The position numbers and the translations under genes were made by a program. The notes under the pieces are model-generated. The model made no database searches. It was not told where the DNA came from and saw only the letters and a program-made list of their open reading frames with translations. A stretch of 64,000 nt of DNA from UBA5078 sp033721235 (GTDB lineage Bacteria > Pseudomonadota > Gammaproteobacteria > Pseudomonadales > Pseudohongiellaceae). Location: assembly GCA_033721235.1 (NCBI GenBank), contig JAWWAY010000011.1:34986-98985 (forward strand), read 5' to 3'. The stretch's first letter is position 1; every line of letters begins with the position of its first letter. This document shows, in pieces, positions 41,862 to 50,708 of this stretch.

Positions 41862-41894
41862 ATACGGCTGTATACGTAATTTAGTTGCGTATAC
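41862..41894 (-). promoter_or_regulatory. Inverted repeat operator upstream of the RND operon
   Basis: GTATACG (41870-41876) and CGTATAC (41888-41894) form a perfect 7-bp inverted repeat with an 11-base spacer. A further TATACGGC half-site lies at 41861-41868. It lies between the regulator stop and the adaptor start, on the pump transcript. Regulation by the GbsR/MarR protein at 41895 is an inference from position. Confidence 0.6.
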
Positions 41895-42419
41895 TTATTC
41901 GCTTCGTCTTAATTGTCGTAGTAATTGGTCGTTACTTTCGACCGCCAGAGTGTAAAAACGTTTCATGACGTTAAGACGTTCGTGAGTGGCGCTCATATGC
42001 ACGGGGATACTCTCATCAGCTTGCTTGAAGATCTCTTGCATACGGCGCATCTTCTCCATATAGCCTTCCAATAGCTTCAAGAAGGGGGATTGCGCTAATT
42101 GATAGTAGTCCTGCCTATCGCCCGGCTTACTGATGCGCTCGATAAAGCCAAAATTGGTAAGAATGCGGGCATTGGTACTGACACTGCCACGGCTTACTTG
42201 GAGCTCATCGGCTAGTTGTGCAAAACTGACCGGCCCACCATAAATGATGAAGTAACCCAGTATACGCCCTGCGATACGGGGAATGCCGTCTTCTTGCGAG
42301 GAAACGCCCATTTGCTCGATAAAGCGTTCAATTCCATCTAGAGCCTGATCGGAGTCCTGCTGCCATGAGCCCTTTGTCTCCGTAGGCTCCAAGGGCATTA
42401 CACCATCATCAATATTCAC
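41895..42419 (-). CDS. GbsR/MarR-family transcriptional regulator
   Basis: The protein has 174 residues. The winged helix is IAGRILGYFIIYGGPVSFAQ followed by LADELQVSRGSVSTNARILT and NFGFIERISKPGDRQDYYQL; a C-terminal helical dimerisation region follows. The early GRI.G.....GP.S...LA..L..S.GS.S opening is that of the GbsR branch. The start is a GTG at 42417-42419 with AAGGTG six bases upstream. It lies on the same strand just upstream of the RND operon, so it is the probable local repressor of the pump. Ligand not predictable. Confidence 0.85.
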   Translation of the reverse strand: MNIDDGVMPLEPTETKGSWQQDSDQALDGIERFIEQMGVSSQEDGIPRIAGRILGYFIIYGGPVSFAQLADELQVSRGSVSTNARILTNFGFIERISKPGDRQDYYQLAQSPFLKLLEGYMEKMRRMQEIFKQADESIPVHMSATHERLNVMKRFYTLAVESNDQLLRQLRRSE

Positions 42420-42578
42420 TGCTACACCTTAGCTATTAGACCGTCACTATTGTTTAAGCGCCTTGTCATTGCGCTCTACCGAACAAGTATTCATTATGTT
42501 CAGTAACAACTAAACACAATGAACGGCGAGTGTAGAGTACCGCTATAGTCTTTGCAAGCACTATTAGAATAAGGCTGC

Positions 42579-42998
42579 TTAAGCCGCTATGGATTGAATA
42601 CGTTGCACCATGGCCTGCAGACCATTGCCACGAGTGGGGCTAAGATGCTTAAGAAGATTTAGCTCATCAAAATAGGCATTGATGTCGAAATCGCGAATCT
42701 GCTCGGCACTCTTACCATTGAAGGCTGCTAGCACAACCCCCAACAAGCCTCGCACAATAAAGGCGTCACTATCGACGTCGAAGTACAGCTTGTCGCCCTC
42801 TTCTCGGCTCACTAGCCATACTTGGCTTTGGCAGCCTCGAACCAGGTTGGCCTCTACCTTATGCTCCTCCGCCAAAGGCGGAAGCTCCTTGCCAAGGTCG
42901 ATAATATACTTGTAGCGATCTTCCCAATCGTCAAAAAAAGACAGAGCCTCTACGATATCCTCTGGGGTGATCTCGGTGCCAAAACGATTACTACTCAT
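42579..42998 (-). CDS. sufE: Cysteine desulfuration protein SufE
   Basis: The protein has 139 residues, normal for SufE. It accepts persulfide sulfur from SufS on its Cys in VRGCQSQVWLV and passes it to the SufB scaffold. ITPEDIVEALSFFDDWEDRY, IIDLGKELP and the C-terminal LSPTRGNGLQAMVQRI are further family blocks. It is the last gene of the suf cluster (order sufB-C-D-S-A-T-E on the minus strand), 36 bases after sufT. Confidence 0.93.
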   Translation of the reverse strand: MSSNRFGTEITPEDIVEALSFFDDWEDRYKYIIDLGKELPPLAEEHKVEANLVRGCQSQVWLVSREEGDKLYFDVDSDAFIVRGLLGVVLAAFNGKSAEQIRDFDINAYFDELNLLKHLSPTRGNGLQAMVQRIQSIAA

Positions 42999-43034
42999 TA
43001 CTTATCCGCCTATGCTGCGCGCTGTGGGCAACTG

Positions 43035-43568
43035 CTAGAAAAACATGCCGGTTTCAAGTTGAGCCTCTTCGCTCATCATGTCTCGGCTCCACGCTGGGTC
43101 AAACACCAGTTGCACATTCACTTTTTCAACATTGGGCACCAGCCTGACGCGGTATTCTACATCACCTACTAGCACAGGCCCCATACCGCAGCTGGGTGCG
43201 GTAAGCGTCATGTCGATATCGACACGCTTATTCTCCTGGTCCACGTCTACTTTGTAGATGAGGCCTAGGTTAACTAAGTCCACTGGTATCTCTGGGTCAA
43301 ACACCGTGCCCAGCGCTTCCCATACTTGGGCTTCTTCGATCTTATCGCTCGTGGGCTCGGGAAAGCTGAGCTTCTCTGACTCCAAGCCAAGCTTGCCAGC
43401 GTCTGTGCCATCCACGCGCACCATCTGCCCGTTATAGACAACGGTGTAGTTACCGCCTAGGGCTTGGGTAATAGAGACAAAAGTATCTTTGGGAATTGTT
43501 AACGGCGTGCCATCGGGAACGCGGCGCGCAGGACATTCGGCCTGCGCTACAACCATGCGTCTTTCCAT
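43035..43568 (-). CDS. sufT: SufT, MIP18/DUF59-family Fe-S assembly protein
   Basis: The protein has 177 residues. The N-terminal extension (about 1-75) with PDGTPLTIPKDTFVSITQAL and GGNYTVV is that of the SufT subfamily. The DUF59 domain follows with FDPEIPVDLVNLGLIY and LTAPSCGMGPVLVGDVEYRV, including the conserved Cys of the family. SufT aids Fe-S maturation under high demand. Its ATG lies two bases after the sufA-like stop, so it is translationally coupled. Confidence 0.92.
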   Translation of the reverse strand: MERRMVVAQAECPARRVPDGTPLTIPKDTFVSITQALGGNYTVVYNGQMVRVDGTDAGKLGLESEKLSFPEPTSDKIEEAQVWEALGTVFDPEIPVDLVNLGLIYKVDVDQENKRVDIDMTLTAPSCGMGPVLVGDVEYRVRLVPNVEKVNVQLVFDPAWSRDMMSEEAQLETGMFF

Positions 43569-43570
43569 AA

Positions 43571-43942
43571 TTAGTTCACATTAAAACTTTCGCCGCACCC
43601 GCAATGGTCTTTGGCGTTGGGGTTAAGGAATTGCAGCTGCCGGTTTACACCCTCAGATACGTAATCGATTTTAGTGCCATTCACTATGGCCAAACTATCT
43701 TGGGCTACCAACAGTTCACAGCCGTCTTTTAGCTCTACGTGCAGGTCATCCGGGCTGGCCTCAGCCACCAAATCCACCACATACATAAAGCCAGTGCAGC
43801 CGCTCTCTTTCACACTAAGACGCACCGCTTTGGCTTGGGCATCGTTGGCAATTTGCTTTTTAAAATGCTCGGCAGCGGCATCGGTAACCTGCACCGCTGT
43901 ATTGGCATTGAATTGAACGGGGTCAAAAGACTCAACGCTCAT
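43571..43942 (-). CDS. sufA: A-type Fe-S carrier (SufA/IscA/ErpA family)
   Basis: The protein has 123 residues. The three Fe-S ligands are seen as Cys in KESGCTGFMYVV and the CGC pair in HCGCGESFNVN. VTDAAAEHFKKQIANDAQ begins the HesB fold. It carries assembled clusters to target proteins. GAGGTTA precedes the ATG. Position between sufS and sufT in the suf operon supports SufA rather than ErpA, though sequence alone does not settle this. Confidence 0.9.
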   Translation of the reverse strand: MSVESFDPVQFNANTAVQVTDAAAEHFKKQIANDAQAKAVRLSVKESGCTGFMYVVDLVAEASPDDLHVELKDGCELLVAQDSLAIVNGTKIDYVSEGVNRQLQFLNPNAKDHCGCGESFNVN

Positions 43943-43963
43943 AGAACTAACCTCATGGTTGTT

Positions 43964-45220
43964 TTAGCAAAGAAACTTCATTGCTTTTTCGATGGCGGCA
44001 ATCAAACGGTCCACATCATCGAATGTATTGTAAAAAGTAAAACTGGCGCGCACAGTACCTGGAATACCGTATTGATCCATTATTGGCTGCGCACAGTGAT
44101 TACCCGTACGCACGGCAACGCCTTGCTGATCGATCAGCGTTCCCACATCGGCTGGGTGAACGCCTTCAATATTAAAACTGAGGACGCTGGCTTTGTGCTC
44201 AGCTGTGCCTACAATTTTTAAACCTGGAATCTGCGCCGCTTTGCTCTGGGCGTAGTCTAGTAGAGCCTGCTCGTGAGCAGCCGCCGCTTTTCTATCGAGC
44301 GCCTCCACGTAGTCAATGGCGGCCCCAAGACCAATGGCACCGGCAATATTCGGTGTACCAGCCTCAAACTTATAAGGCAGTTGATTGTACTTAGTGCCAG
44401 CAAAGCTGACGGACTCAATCATCTCGCCTCCACCTTGATATGGGGGCATAGCCTCTAGAATTTCAAGTTTGCCGTACAAAACGCCTACGCCGGTTGGGCC
44501 AAAGAGCTTGTGCGCAGAGAAAGCATAGAAGTCGCAATCCAAAGCTTGTACGTCCACGTCCCAATGGGCAACCGCTTGCGCGCCGTCCACCAGGCATAGC
44601 GCACCAACTTCATGGGCCATCGCAATAATTTTAGCCACTGGATTAATAGTGCCCAAAGCATTTGATACATGCCCGACGGCAACCATCTTGACGTTCTCAT
44701 CGAGCATGGATGCAAACGCATCTAAGTCGATAACGCCACTATCGTTAACGGGGATGGCCTCTACAGTAGCCCCCTTCTCTTGTGCCACCATTTGCCACGG
44801 CACAATATTGGAGTGGTGCTCCATCGCAGAGACGAGCACTCTATCGCCTGCTGATAACTGGCTTCGCCCCCAACTGGAGGCCACCAGATTTATCGACTCG
44901 GTAGTGCCCTTTGTCCAAAGAATCTGTTTGGTGCTGGCCGCATTTAAAAACGTAGCGACTTTCTGACGAGCCTGTTCAAACTTAGCAGTAGCTCGATCAC
45001 TCAAGGCATGAGCGCCACGATGCACATTACTATTATCTTGCCGATAGTAATTGCAAATGGCATCGATAACCGCATTAGGTTTTTGCGTAGTAGCGCCATT
45101 ATCTAAATAGACTAGCGGATGCCCATTGACCTCTTGGGCCAAGATTGGGAAGTCGGCTCGGATAGCCTCGACATCGAAGCCCTTTGCATTAGTTAACTGG
45201 GCACTTAGCTCGGCGCTCAC
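43964..45220 (-). CDS. sufS: Cysteine desulfurase SufS
   Basis: The protein has 418 residues. This class II cysteine desulfurase takes sulfur from cysteine using pyridoxal phosphate. The PLP lysine is in DFYAFSAHKLFGPTGVGVLY; the active Cys is in VAVRTGNHCAQPIM, with the short loop of SufS rather than IscS. DNGATTQKP near residue 41 is typical. The start is a GTG that overlaps the sufD stop (GTGA). Passes persulfide to SufE, encoded downstream. Confidence 0.95.
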   Translation of the reverse strand: MSAELSAQLTNAKGFDVEAIRADFPILAQEVNGHPLVYLDNGATTQKPNAVIDAICNYYRQDNSNVHRGAHALSDRATAKFEQARQKVATFLNAASTKQILWTKGTTESINLVASSWGRSQLSAGDRVLVSAMEHHSNIVPWQMVAQEKGATVEAIPVNDSGVIDLDAFASMLDENVKMVAVGHVSNALGTINPVAKIIAMAHEVGALCLVDGAQAVAHWDVDVQALDCDFYAFSAHKLFGPTGVGVLYGKLEILEAMPPYQGGGEMIESVSFAGTKYNQLPYKFEAGTPNIAGAIGLGAAIDYVEALDRKAAAAHEQALLDYAQSKAAQIPGLKIVGTAEHKASVLSFNIEGVHPADVGTLIDQQGVAVRTGNHCAQPIMDQYGIPGTVRASFTFYNTFDDVDRLIAAIEKAMKFLC

Positions 45221-46500
45221 AGGGCCTCCACCTCCAATACGGACGTCACATGCTTCACCAAATAGTCTCGCACTGGTTCCTGGGAAATTTCTAATAGCAA
45301 TTCATTGATAAAACCAAAACTTAATAGCGTTCGGGCTTGGTTTTCAGTCAGGCCGCGGCTACGCAGATAGAACATCGCGGTTTCATCCAGCTCGGCGATA
45401 GTCGCCCCGTGCGCACACTTAACGTCGTCGGCGTAGATCTCAAGCTCGGGCTTGGTGTCGACCTCTGCTTTATTAGAAGTCAGCAAGTTGCGATTATTCA
45501 TCTCCGCTAGAGTTTTTTGGGCGTCTTGATGAATCAAGATACGGCCATTGAACACGGCGCGAGCGCTATCACCAATGATGCCTCTGAATACTTCATTACT
45601 AGTGCAATGGGGTACGCAATGTTCGATATTCGTATGGTAGTCCACCACTTGCTTATTGCGGGGCAAATACACGCCATTAAGGATGAGGTCGGCCCCTTCA
45701 CCACGGTGATTCATATGGTAATCGATGCGCTTTAGCACACTGCCTTCGGCAATAGTAAAACCGTTATAGCGGGCACTGCGAAGCAGGTCGATGTGAGTAC
45801 CGCCAATATGCACCAGCCCCTCGCTTTCCAAGTTTATACGGTAGTGCTTCAGGGAGGCATTATTGCCCACCTCGATTTCACAAAGGCTATTTACAAAACC
45901 GCTAGCGTTATCGGCAGTGGATACAAAGTGCTCGATCAGCTGCGCTTGTGAGCCGTCTTCCAACACCACTAAGACCCGGTGATTACTGCTCGTTTGATTC
46001 GCCTCACCCGTCGATACGTGCACCAAATACACCGGCTTGTCTAACTGAGTGTTCTTAGGCACGGATAGCAATACACCCTCTTCTACCCAGGCATTATTAA
46101 GCGCGGCAAACATATGACGTTTGGTATTAAGCACCGTGCCCAATTTTGCTTCGATAAGCGTTTTTTGGGTTGTGTCTGCGTCGCTGAACAATGTGAGTGA
46201 TGGGCAATTGCTTGATGACAATGCAGCGCTAAAGCAGCCATCGACAAATACGAGCCTATAGGCATCGATCTCTATGCCATTGGGAATGCTATCCAAAGAA
46301 TGGCTAAGCTGCCCCCTTGGGGAAAGCTCCATGCGCTCTAAGGCTTGAACCGGGGTGTATTTCCACAGTTCAGTTTTGCGCGTTGGCCATTGCGTGTTTT
46401 GCCACTGCTTCGCGCCATCTTCGCGCAAGGCATTGAGCCAGGGCAAGGCGTCGGTGTTATGGCCGACAAGCTGCGTGGCCTGTTGATGAAATTCAGACAT
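45217..46500 (-). CDS. sufD: SufD, Fe-S scaffold complex subunit
   Basis: The protein has 427 residues. The C-terminal beta-helix core carries the SufB/D family blocks: RDDVKCAHGAT-like EIYADDVKCAHGATIAELDE (with the His that takes part in cluster assembly), MFYLRSRGLTENQARTLLSF and NRNLLTSNKAEVDTKPELEI. It forms the SufBC2D complex. It begins three bases after the sufC stop. Members are variable in the N-terminal helical region, as here. Confidence 0.94.
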   Translation of the reverse strand: MSEFHQQATQLVGHNTDALPWLNALREDGAKQWQNTQWPTRKTELWKYTPVQALERMELSPRGQLSHSLDSIPNGIEIDAYRLVFVDGCFSAALSSSNCPSLTLFSDADTTQKTLIEAKLGTVLNTKRHMFAALNNAWVEEGVLLSVPKNTQLDKPVYLVHVSTGEANQTSSNHRVLVVLEDGSQAQLIEHFVSTADNASGFVNSLCEIEVGNNASLKHYRINLESEGLVHIGGTHIDLLRSARYNGFTIAEGSVLKRIDYHMNHRGEGADLILNGVYLPRNKQVVDYHTNIEHCVPHCTSNEVFRGIIGDSARAVFNGRILIHQDAQKTLAEMNNRNLLTSNKAEVDTKPELEIYADDVKCAHGATIAELDETAMFYLRSRGLTENQARTLLSFGFINELLLEISQEPVRDYLVKHVTSVLEVEAL

Positions 46501-46503
46501 CGA

Positions 46504-47253
46504 CTATGCTACCTCGTTTTCCAGCCAGCTATAGCCTTTCTCTTCTAGCTCCAAGGCCAGCTCTTTGCCTCCAGACTTCACGATGCGGCCACCGGCAAGT
46601 ACGTGCACATAGTCGGGAATAATATAGTCCAGCAAACGCTGATAGTGGGTAACGACGATGAAGCTACGATTGTCAGCGCGCATTTCGTTCACGCCATTGG
46701 CAACCACTTGCAGGGCATCGATATCCAAGCCTGAGTCCGTCTCATCCAAGATGCAGAGCGTAGGGTCCAGCAACATCATTTGCATAATTTCGTTGCGCTT
46801 TTTCTCACCGCCGGAGAAGCCTTCGTTAACGCCGCGCTTGAGAAAATTGGCGTCTAGGCTAACGCGCTTTGACGTCTCGCGGGCCAGCTTCATAAAGTCG
46901 AAGGAAGAAAGCTCTTCCAGCCCCATGTGCTTGCGACGCGCATCAACGGAAGCCTTCAGGAATTCCATATTGCTAACACCCGGAATCTCTACCGGATACT
47001 GGAATGCCAAGAACAAGCCTTCGCGGGAACGCTCTTCAATTTCCATATCAAGCAAGTCTTTGCCGTTAAACGTAACCGAGCCGGAATTTACCTCGTAGCC
47101 GGGGCGGCCCGACAAAATATTACCGAGCGTACTTTTACCGGCACCGTTTGGCCCCATGATAGCGTGAACTTCGCCTGGTTTAATGTGCAAACTCAAGTCG
47201 CGGAGTATTTGTTTATCTTCTACGCTGGCACTGAGATTCTGGATATCTAACAT
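46504..47253 (-). CDS. sufC: SufC, ABC-type ATPase of the Suf complex
   Basis: The protein has about 249 residues from the ATG at 47253; an in-frame TTG six codons upstream is less likely. Walker A is MGPNGAGKSTLGNIL, signature GFSGGEKKRNEIMQMM, Walker B CILDETDSGLDIDAL and switch His VVTHYQRLLDYI. All are diagnostic of SufC. It powers conformational change of SufB-SufD during cluster assembly. Between sufB and sufD in the operon. Confidence 0.96.
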   Translation of the reverse strand: MLDIQNLSASVEDKQILRDLSLHIKPGEVHAIMGPNGAGKSTLGNILSGRPGYEVNSGSVTFNGKDLLDMEIEERSREGLFLAFQYPVEIPGVSNMEFLKASVDARRKHMGLEELSSFDFMKLARETSKRVSLDANFLKRGVNEGFSGGEKKRNEIMQMMLLDPTLCILDETDSGLDIDALQVVANGVNEMRADNRSFIVVTHYQRLLDYIIPDYVHVLAGGRIVKSGGKELALELEEKGYSWLENEVA

Positions 47254-47309
47254 GCTTTGTTGCCTGTTCAATTAAATAAAATTAGAAATGACGCTTTATG
47301 CGTGATGAA

Positions 47310-48746
47310 TTACCCGACAGATCCCTCGAGGCTTACCTCGAGCAGCTTGCCCGCCTCTACAGCGAACTCCATGGGCAGCTCTTTGAAAACTTCGCGACAA
47401 AAACCGTTTACGATCATCGACACCGCTTTCTCGGCATCAAGGCCGCGCTGCTGGCACAAGAACATTTGGTCGTCACTCACTTTAGATGTAGTGGCCTCGT
47501 GTTCAATTTGCGCAGAAGAGTTTTTGCTCTCGATATAGGGGAATGTGTGGGCACCACAGCGATCACCGATTAGCAGTGAGTCACACTGGGTGAAATTACG
47601 GGCGTTTTCCGCACCGGGATTTATGCGCACTAGGCCACGGTAGGCGCTCTGCGAGCGTCCCGCCGAAATACCTTTGGCAATAATGGTTGAGCTTGTGTTT
47701 TTGCCCAAGTGAATCATCTTAGTGCCGGTATCGGCCTGTTGCATATTGTTCGTAAGCGCAACAGAGTAGAACTCGCCAACGCTGTTATCGCCTTTCAAGA
47801 TGCAGCTTGGGTATTTCCAAGTAATAGCCGACCCCGTCTCTACCTGTGTCCAAGACACATGAGCATTGCGATGACATACGGCGCGCTTAGTCACGAAGTT
47901 ATAGATACCGCCCTTACCTTCGCTATCGCCGGGATACCAGTTTTGCACGGTGGAGTATTTGATCTTCGCATCGTCTAAGGCAACTAGCTCTACCACCGCC
48001 GCGTGAAGTTGGTTCTCGTCACGCATGGGCGCCGTACAACCCTCCAGGTAGCTCACGTAAGAGCCTTCATCGGCCACGATTAGTGTGCGCTCGAACTGCC
48101 CAGTGTTGAGCTCGTTGATGCGGAAGTAGGTGGACAGCTCCATTGGGCATCTTACCCCTTTGGGGATATATACAAATGAGCCATCGGAGAACACGGCGCA
48201 GTTAAGCGCGGCGTAAAAATTGTCTTTCTGTGGCACAACCGAGCCAAGGTATTTTTTGACCAAGTCTGGGTATTTGTGCACGGCCTCACTGATCGGACAG
48301 AAGATAACACCCGCCTCTTCCAATTTAGCGCGATAGGTCGTCACAACCGACACGGAGTCGAATACGGCATCTACCGCCACACCGGCCAATGCTTCCTGCT
48401 CATGCAAGGGAATACCAAGCTTTTCGTAGGTAGCCAGAAGCTCTGGGTCTACTTCATCTAGGCTCTGGGGTTTGTCAGCCATGCTTTTGGGCGCGCTGTA
48501 GTACGATAGCGCCTGATAGTCGATTGGTGGGAAATCCACATGAGCCCAAGTAGGCTCTTCCATCTCTTGCCAGACACGGAAAGCTTTCAGGCGCCACTCC
48601 AGCATCCACTCCGGCTCTTCCTTGCGAGCCGAAATATAGCGTATAACGTCTTCGTCTAGACCAGGCTTAAGAGTGTCCGACTCCACACTGGTGTGGAAAC
48701 CAGCGGCATAGTCTTTACGAATTAGGCTTTCAACCTGTTCTGTCAC
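47310..48746 (-). CDS. sufB: SufB, Fe-S scaffold subunit
   Basis: The protein has about 478 residues. The GTG at 48746 has AGGGG eight bases upstream and gives VTEQVESLIRKDYAAGF, the usual SufB opening; the upstream TTG is rejected. Family blocks include FIRINELNTGQFERTLIV-like TYFRINELNTGQFERTLIVA, YLEGCTAPMRDENQLHAAVV and CDSLLIGDRCGAHTFPYIES with the conserved Cys, and DDQMFLCQQRGLDAE. First gene of the suf operon, preceded by a promoter with an IscR-like site. Confidence 0.95.
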   Translation of the reverse strand: MTEQVESLIRKDYAAGFHTSVESDTLKPGLDEDVIRYISARKEEPEWMLEWRLKAFRVWQEMEEPTWAHVDFPPIDYQALSYYSAPKSMADKPQSLDEVDPELLATYEKLGIPLHEQEALAGVAVDAVFDSVSVVTTYRAKLEEAGVIFCPISEAVHKYPDLVKKYLGSVVPQKDNFYAALNCAVFSDGSFVYIPKGVRCPMELSTYFRINELNTGQFERTLIVADEGSYVSYLEGCTAPMRDENQLHAAVVELVALDDAKIKYSTVQNWYPGDSEGKGGIYNFVTKRAVCHRNAHVSWTQVETGSAITWKYPSCILKGDNSVGEFYSVALTNNMQQADTGTKMIHLGKNTSSTIIAKGISAGRSQSAYRGLVRINPGAENARNFTQCDSLLIGDRCGAHTFPYIESKNSSAQIEHEATTSKVSDDQMFLCQQRGLDAEKAVSMIVNGFCREVFKELPMEFAVEAGKLLEVSLEGSVG

Positions 48747-48913
48747 GTGTATAACCCCTATCAATTGAGCGTATTCGCTTAAATGCGTCGCCCCAGCCCT
48801 GCGGCAGTGCTGTCGTCATTATATAACCGCAAAGGCTCTAGCAAAAATCACAAGCAGCACTAAGCCCGGATGACCCAAGGCACGCCGCTGTGAAACCTAA
48901 AAACGAGAGCACA

Positions 48914-48946
48914 ATTATCGTATATCCGAGTATTTCGGTCAAGTAT
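48914..48946 (-). promoter_or_regulatory. suf promoter with IscR type-1-like binding site
   Basis: On the minus strand TTGACC (48937-48942) and GATAAT (48914-48919) are spaced 17 bases, a good sigma70 promoter. The 25-base stretch 48922-48946 reads ATACTTGACC, GAAAT, ACTCGGATAT. It matches the IscR type 1 consensus at most informative positions, including the GAC and TC cores and the ATA/TAT ends. The site overlaps the -35 and spacer, so holo-IscR would repress. Confidence 0.75.
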
Positions 48947-48968
48947 TGTGAAGCCCACCCACAAAGGC

Positions 48969-50390
48969 CTAAGAAGCGATCTCGTAGCAGGGATTATAAG
49001 GCTTATTACCCAGTTTCATGCGCCCTTCTGTAATAAAACTGCGCAGCAGTTTATCCATAGCAGATAGCAGCTCGGGATCCCCATGCAACTGAAACGGCCC
49101 TTGCTCCTTGATAAGCGCCATAGCGGGCTCTTTGACATTGCCAGCCACAATGCCTGAGAAGGCCCGCCTCAGGTCTACCACTAGCTCTGCCACGGGTTGA
49201 CTCTTACTCAAGTTCAGTCGTTTCATCGACTCATGATTCACATCGAAGCGCTGCTTCAGCTGTGCTGGCACCTTCAGCAACCAGTTAAAATAATAGGCGT
49301 CTTTTGAATTACGTCTGTTTACCCCAACCTTCAACATGCCGTCACGCATGGCTCTGGCCACTTGCACTGGGTCGTCGATGATAATGCTGTAATAGTTTCG
49401 AACCTGCTCGCCTAGCGCAGACACCAAGAACGCGTCTACCGCGTCAAAATACCCTCGACTATTGGCGCTAGCAGTGAAGATCACCGGCAAGCATACGTCG
49501 GCATTGGCCTCATCCATTAGGGTGCCCAGCAAAAATAGAATTTCCTCTAGAGTGCCCACACCACCGGGGAACACAATAATACCGTGCCCTAGGCGCACAA
49601 AAGCCTCCAGACGCTTCTCGATATCCGGCATGATCACGAGGCTATTCACGATGGGGTTAGGCGACTCGGCGGCAATGATGGCTGGCTCCGTCAAGCCGAT
49701 ATAACGGCCTCTGGTATTGCGCTGCTTAGCATGGCCAATAGTGGCTCCCTTCATCGGCCCCTTCATGGCACCCGGGCCGCATCCGGTGCAGATATCATGA
49801 GCCCGCAGGCCAAGTTGATACCCGACATCCTTGCAATACTGGTACTCATCGCGGTTGATGGAGTGACCACCCCAGCACACCACCAGTTTGGGCAGCTTGC
49901 GCGGCTCTAATAGCCCCGCATTACGCAGAATATTGAAGACCAAATTACTGACGAACAACTCGTCCTCGAGCTCCCCCTTCTGCTCTCGCTGCATGGCCAG
50001 CTCATAGTACTCGCCCGAGACAAAGACGATGTCGCGCAAAACCGCAAACAAGTGATCACGCACGCCGTCTAGTATGCGGCCATCAACAAACGCGCAGGCA
50101 GGTGCATTCTCCAGTAAAAGCTTAACGCCCCTGGGACGCTGCAAAATAGACACGCGAAAATCCGCATAGCGGTTAAAGATGACCGACGCCTCATCAATAG
50201 AGTCATCGCAATTTAGAACGGCCAAGGCGCAACGCCGAAACAGCTCTGAGAGCTCGCTATCCCTTGGCCCGTTTAGGCGCTCGACCTCTTCATGAGACAA
50301 AAGCTCCATCGTGCCGCGTGGACTTACCGAGGCATTGCATGTCTCGAAACACGGCCCTTCTTGAGTTTTACTGACATCCGTTTGCATCAT
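48969..50390 (-). CDS. ppnN: Nucleotide 5'-monophosphate nucleosidase PpnN (LOG family)
   Basis: The protein has 473 residues. PpnN splits purine and pyrimidine nucleoside monophosphates into base and ribose-5-phosphate; E. coli PpnN is activated by ppGpp. The Rossmann LOG core has CWGGHSINRDEY, CTGCGPGAMKGPMKGATIGH and the catalytic-site signature HGIIVFPGGVGTLEEILFLL. N- and C-terminal regulatory domains typical of the long PpnN form are present. Its first 27 residues (FETCNASVSPRGTM) are echoed in a diverged duplicate at 52650-52715. Confidence 0.93.
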   Translation of the reverse strand: MMQTDVSKTQEGPCFETCNASVSPRGTMELLSHEEVERLNGPRDSELSELFRRCALAVLNCDDSIDEASVIFNRYADFRVSILQRPRGVKLLLENAPACAFVDGRILDGVRDHLFAVLRDIVFVSGEYYELAMQREQKGELEDELFVSNLVFNILRNAGLLEPRKLPKLVVCWGGHSINRDEYQYCKDVGYQLGLRAHDICTGCGPGAMKGPMKGATIGHAKQRNTRGRYIGLTEPAIIAAESPNPIVNSLVIMPDIEKRLEAFVRLGHGIIVFPGGVGTLEEILFLLGTLMDEANADVCLPVIFTASANSRGYFDAVDAFLVSALGEQVRNYYSIIIDDPVQVARAMRDGMLKVGVNRRNSKDAYYFNWLLKVPAQLKQRFDVNHESMKRLNLSKSQPVAELVVDLRRAFSGIVAGNVKEPAMALIKEQGPFQLHGDPELLSAMDKLLRSFITEGRMKLGNKPYNPCYEIAS

Positions 50391-50510
50391 CTATTTTGCT
50401 TTCTCTGTTATCTGCCTAAAACATCATTATACGCTGAATACGCTGAGTTGCGCGCTTACTGCGCAAGCATCAGCAAAAGCTCGCACCAAATAATTAAGAA
50501 TGTCATGCCC
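50310..50510. repeat. Direct repeat flank, copy 1 (ppnN 5' end and upstream)
   Basis: This stretch covers the first codons of ppnN and its upstream region. It aligns with 52646-52836 over its whole length at roughly three-quarters identity by eye, with blocks such as GCATGTCTCGAAACA, GTGCCG.GTGGACTTA, TTTACTGCGC-like and GAATGTCATG. Its right end contains a start codon (50505) matching that of the DUF2750 gene but closed after three codons. Confidence 0.75.
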
Positions 50511-50708
50511 GTTTGAAGCCGAAGTGTTTATCCTAAAGAACCGAGTGAGTGTCCCATGAAACCTCTCCATGAAACCTCACTAAAGAATCTACTTCGTCGC
50601 GAGTGCGATCATTCCTTAAAGGTTCGAGCTAAGGTGATTTCATAGGACTTCTGGCAGGCTTTTCAAAAACGACAAAGTACAGAGCCAGCGAAATTACCGC
50701 ACTTACCC

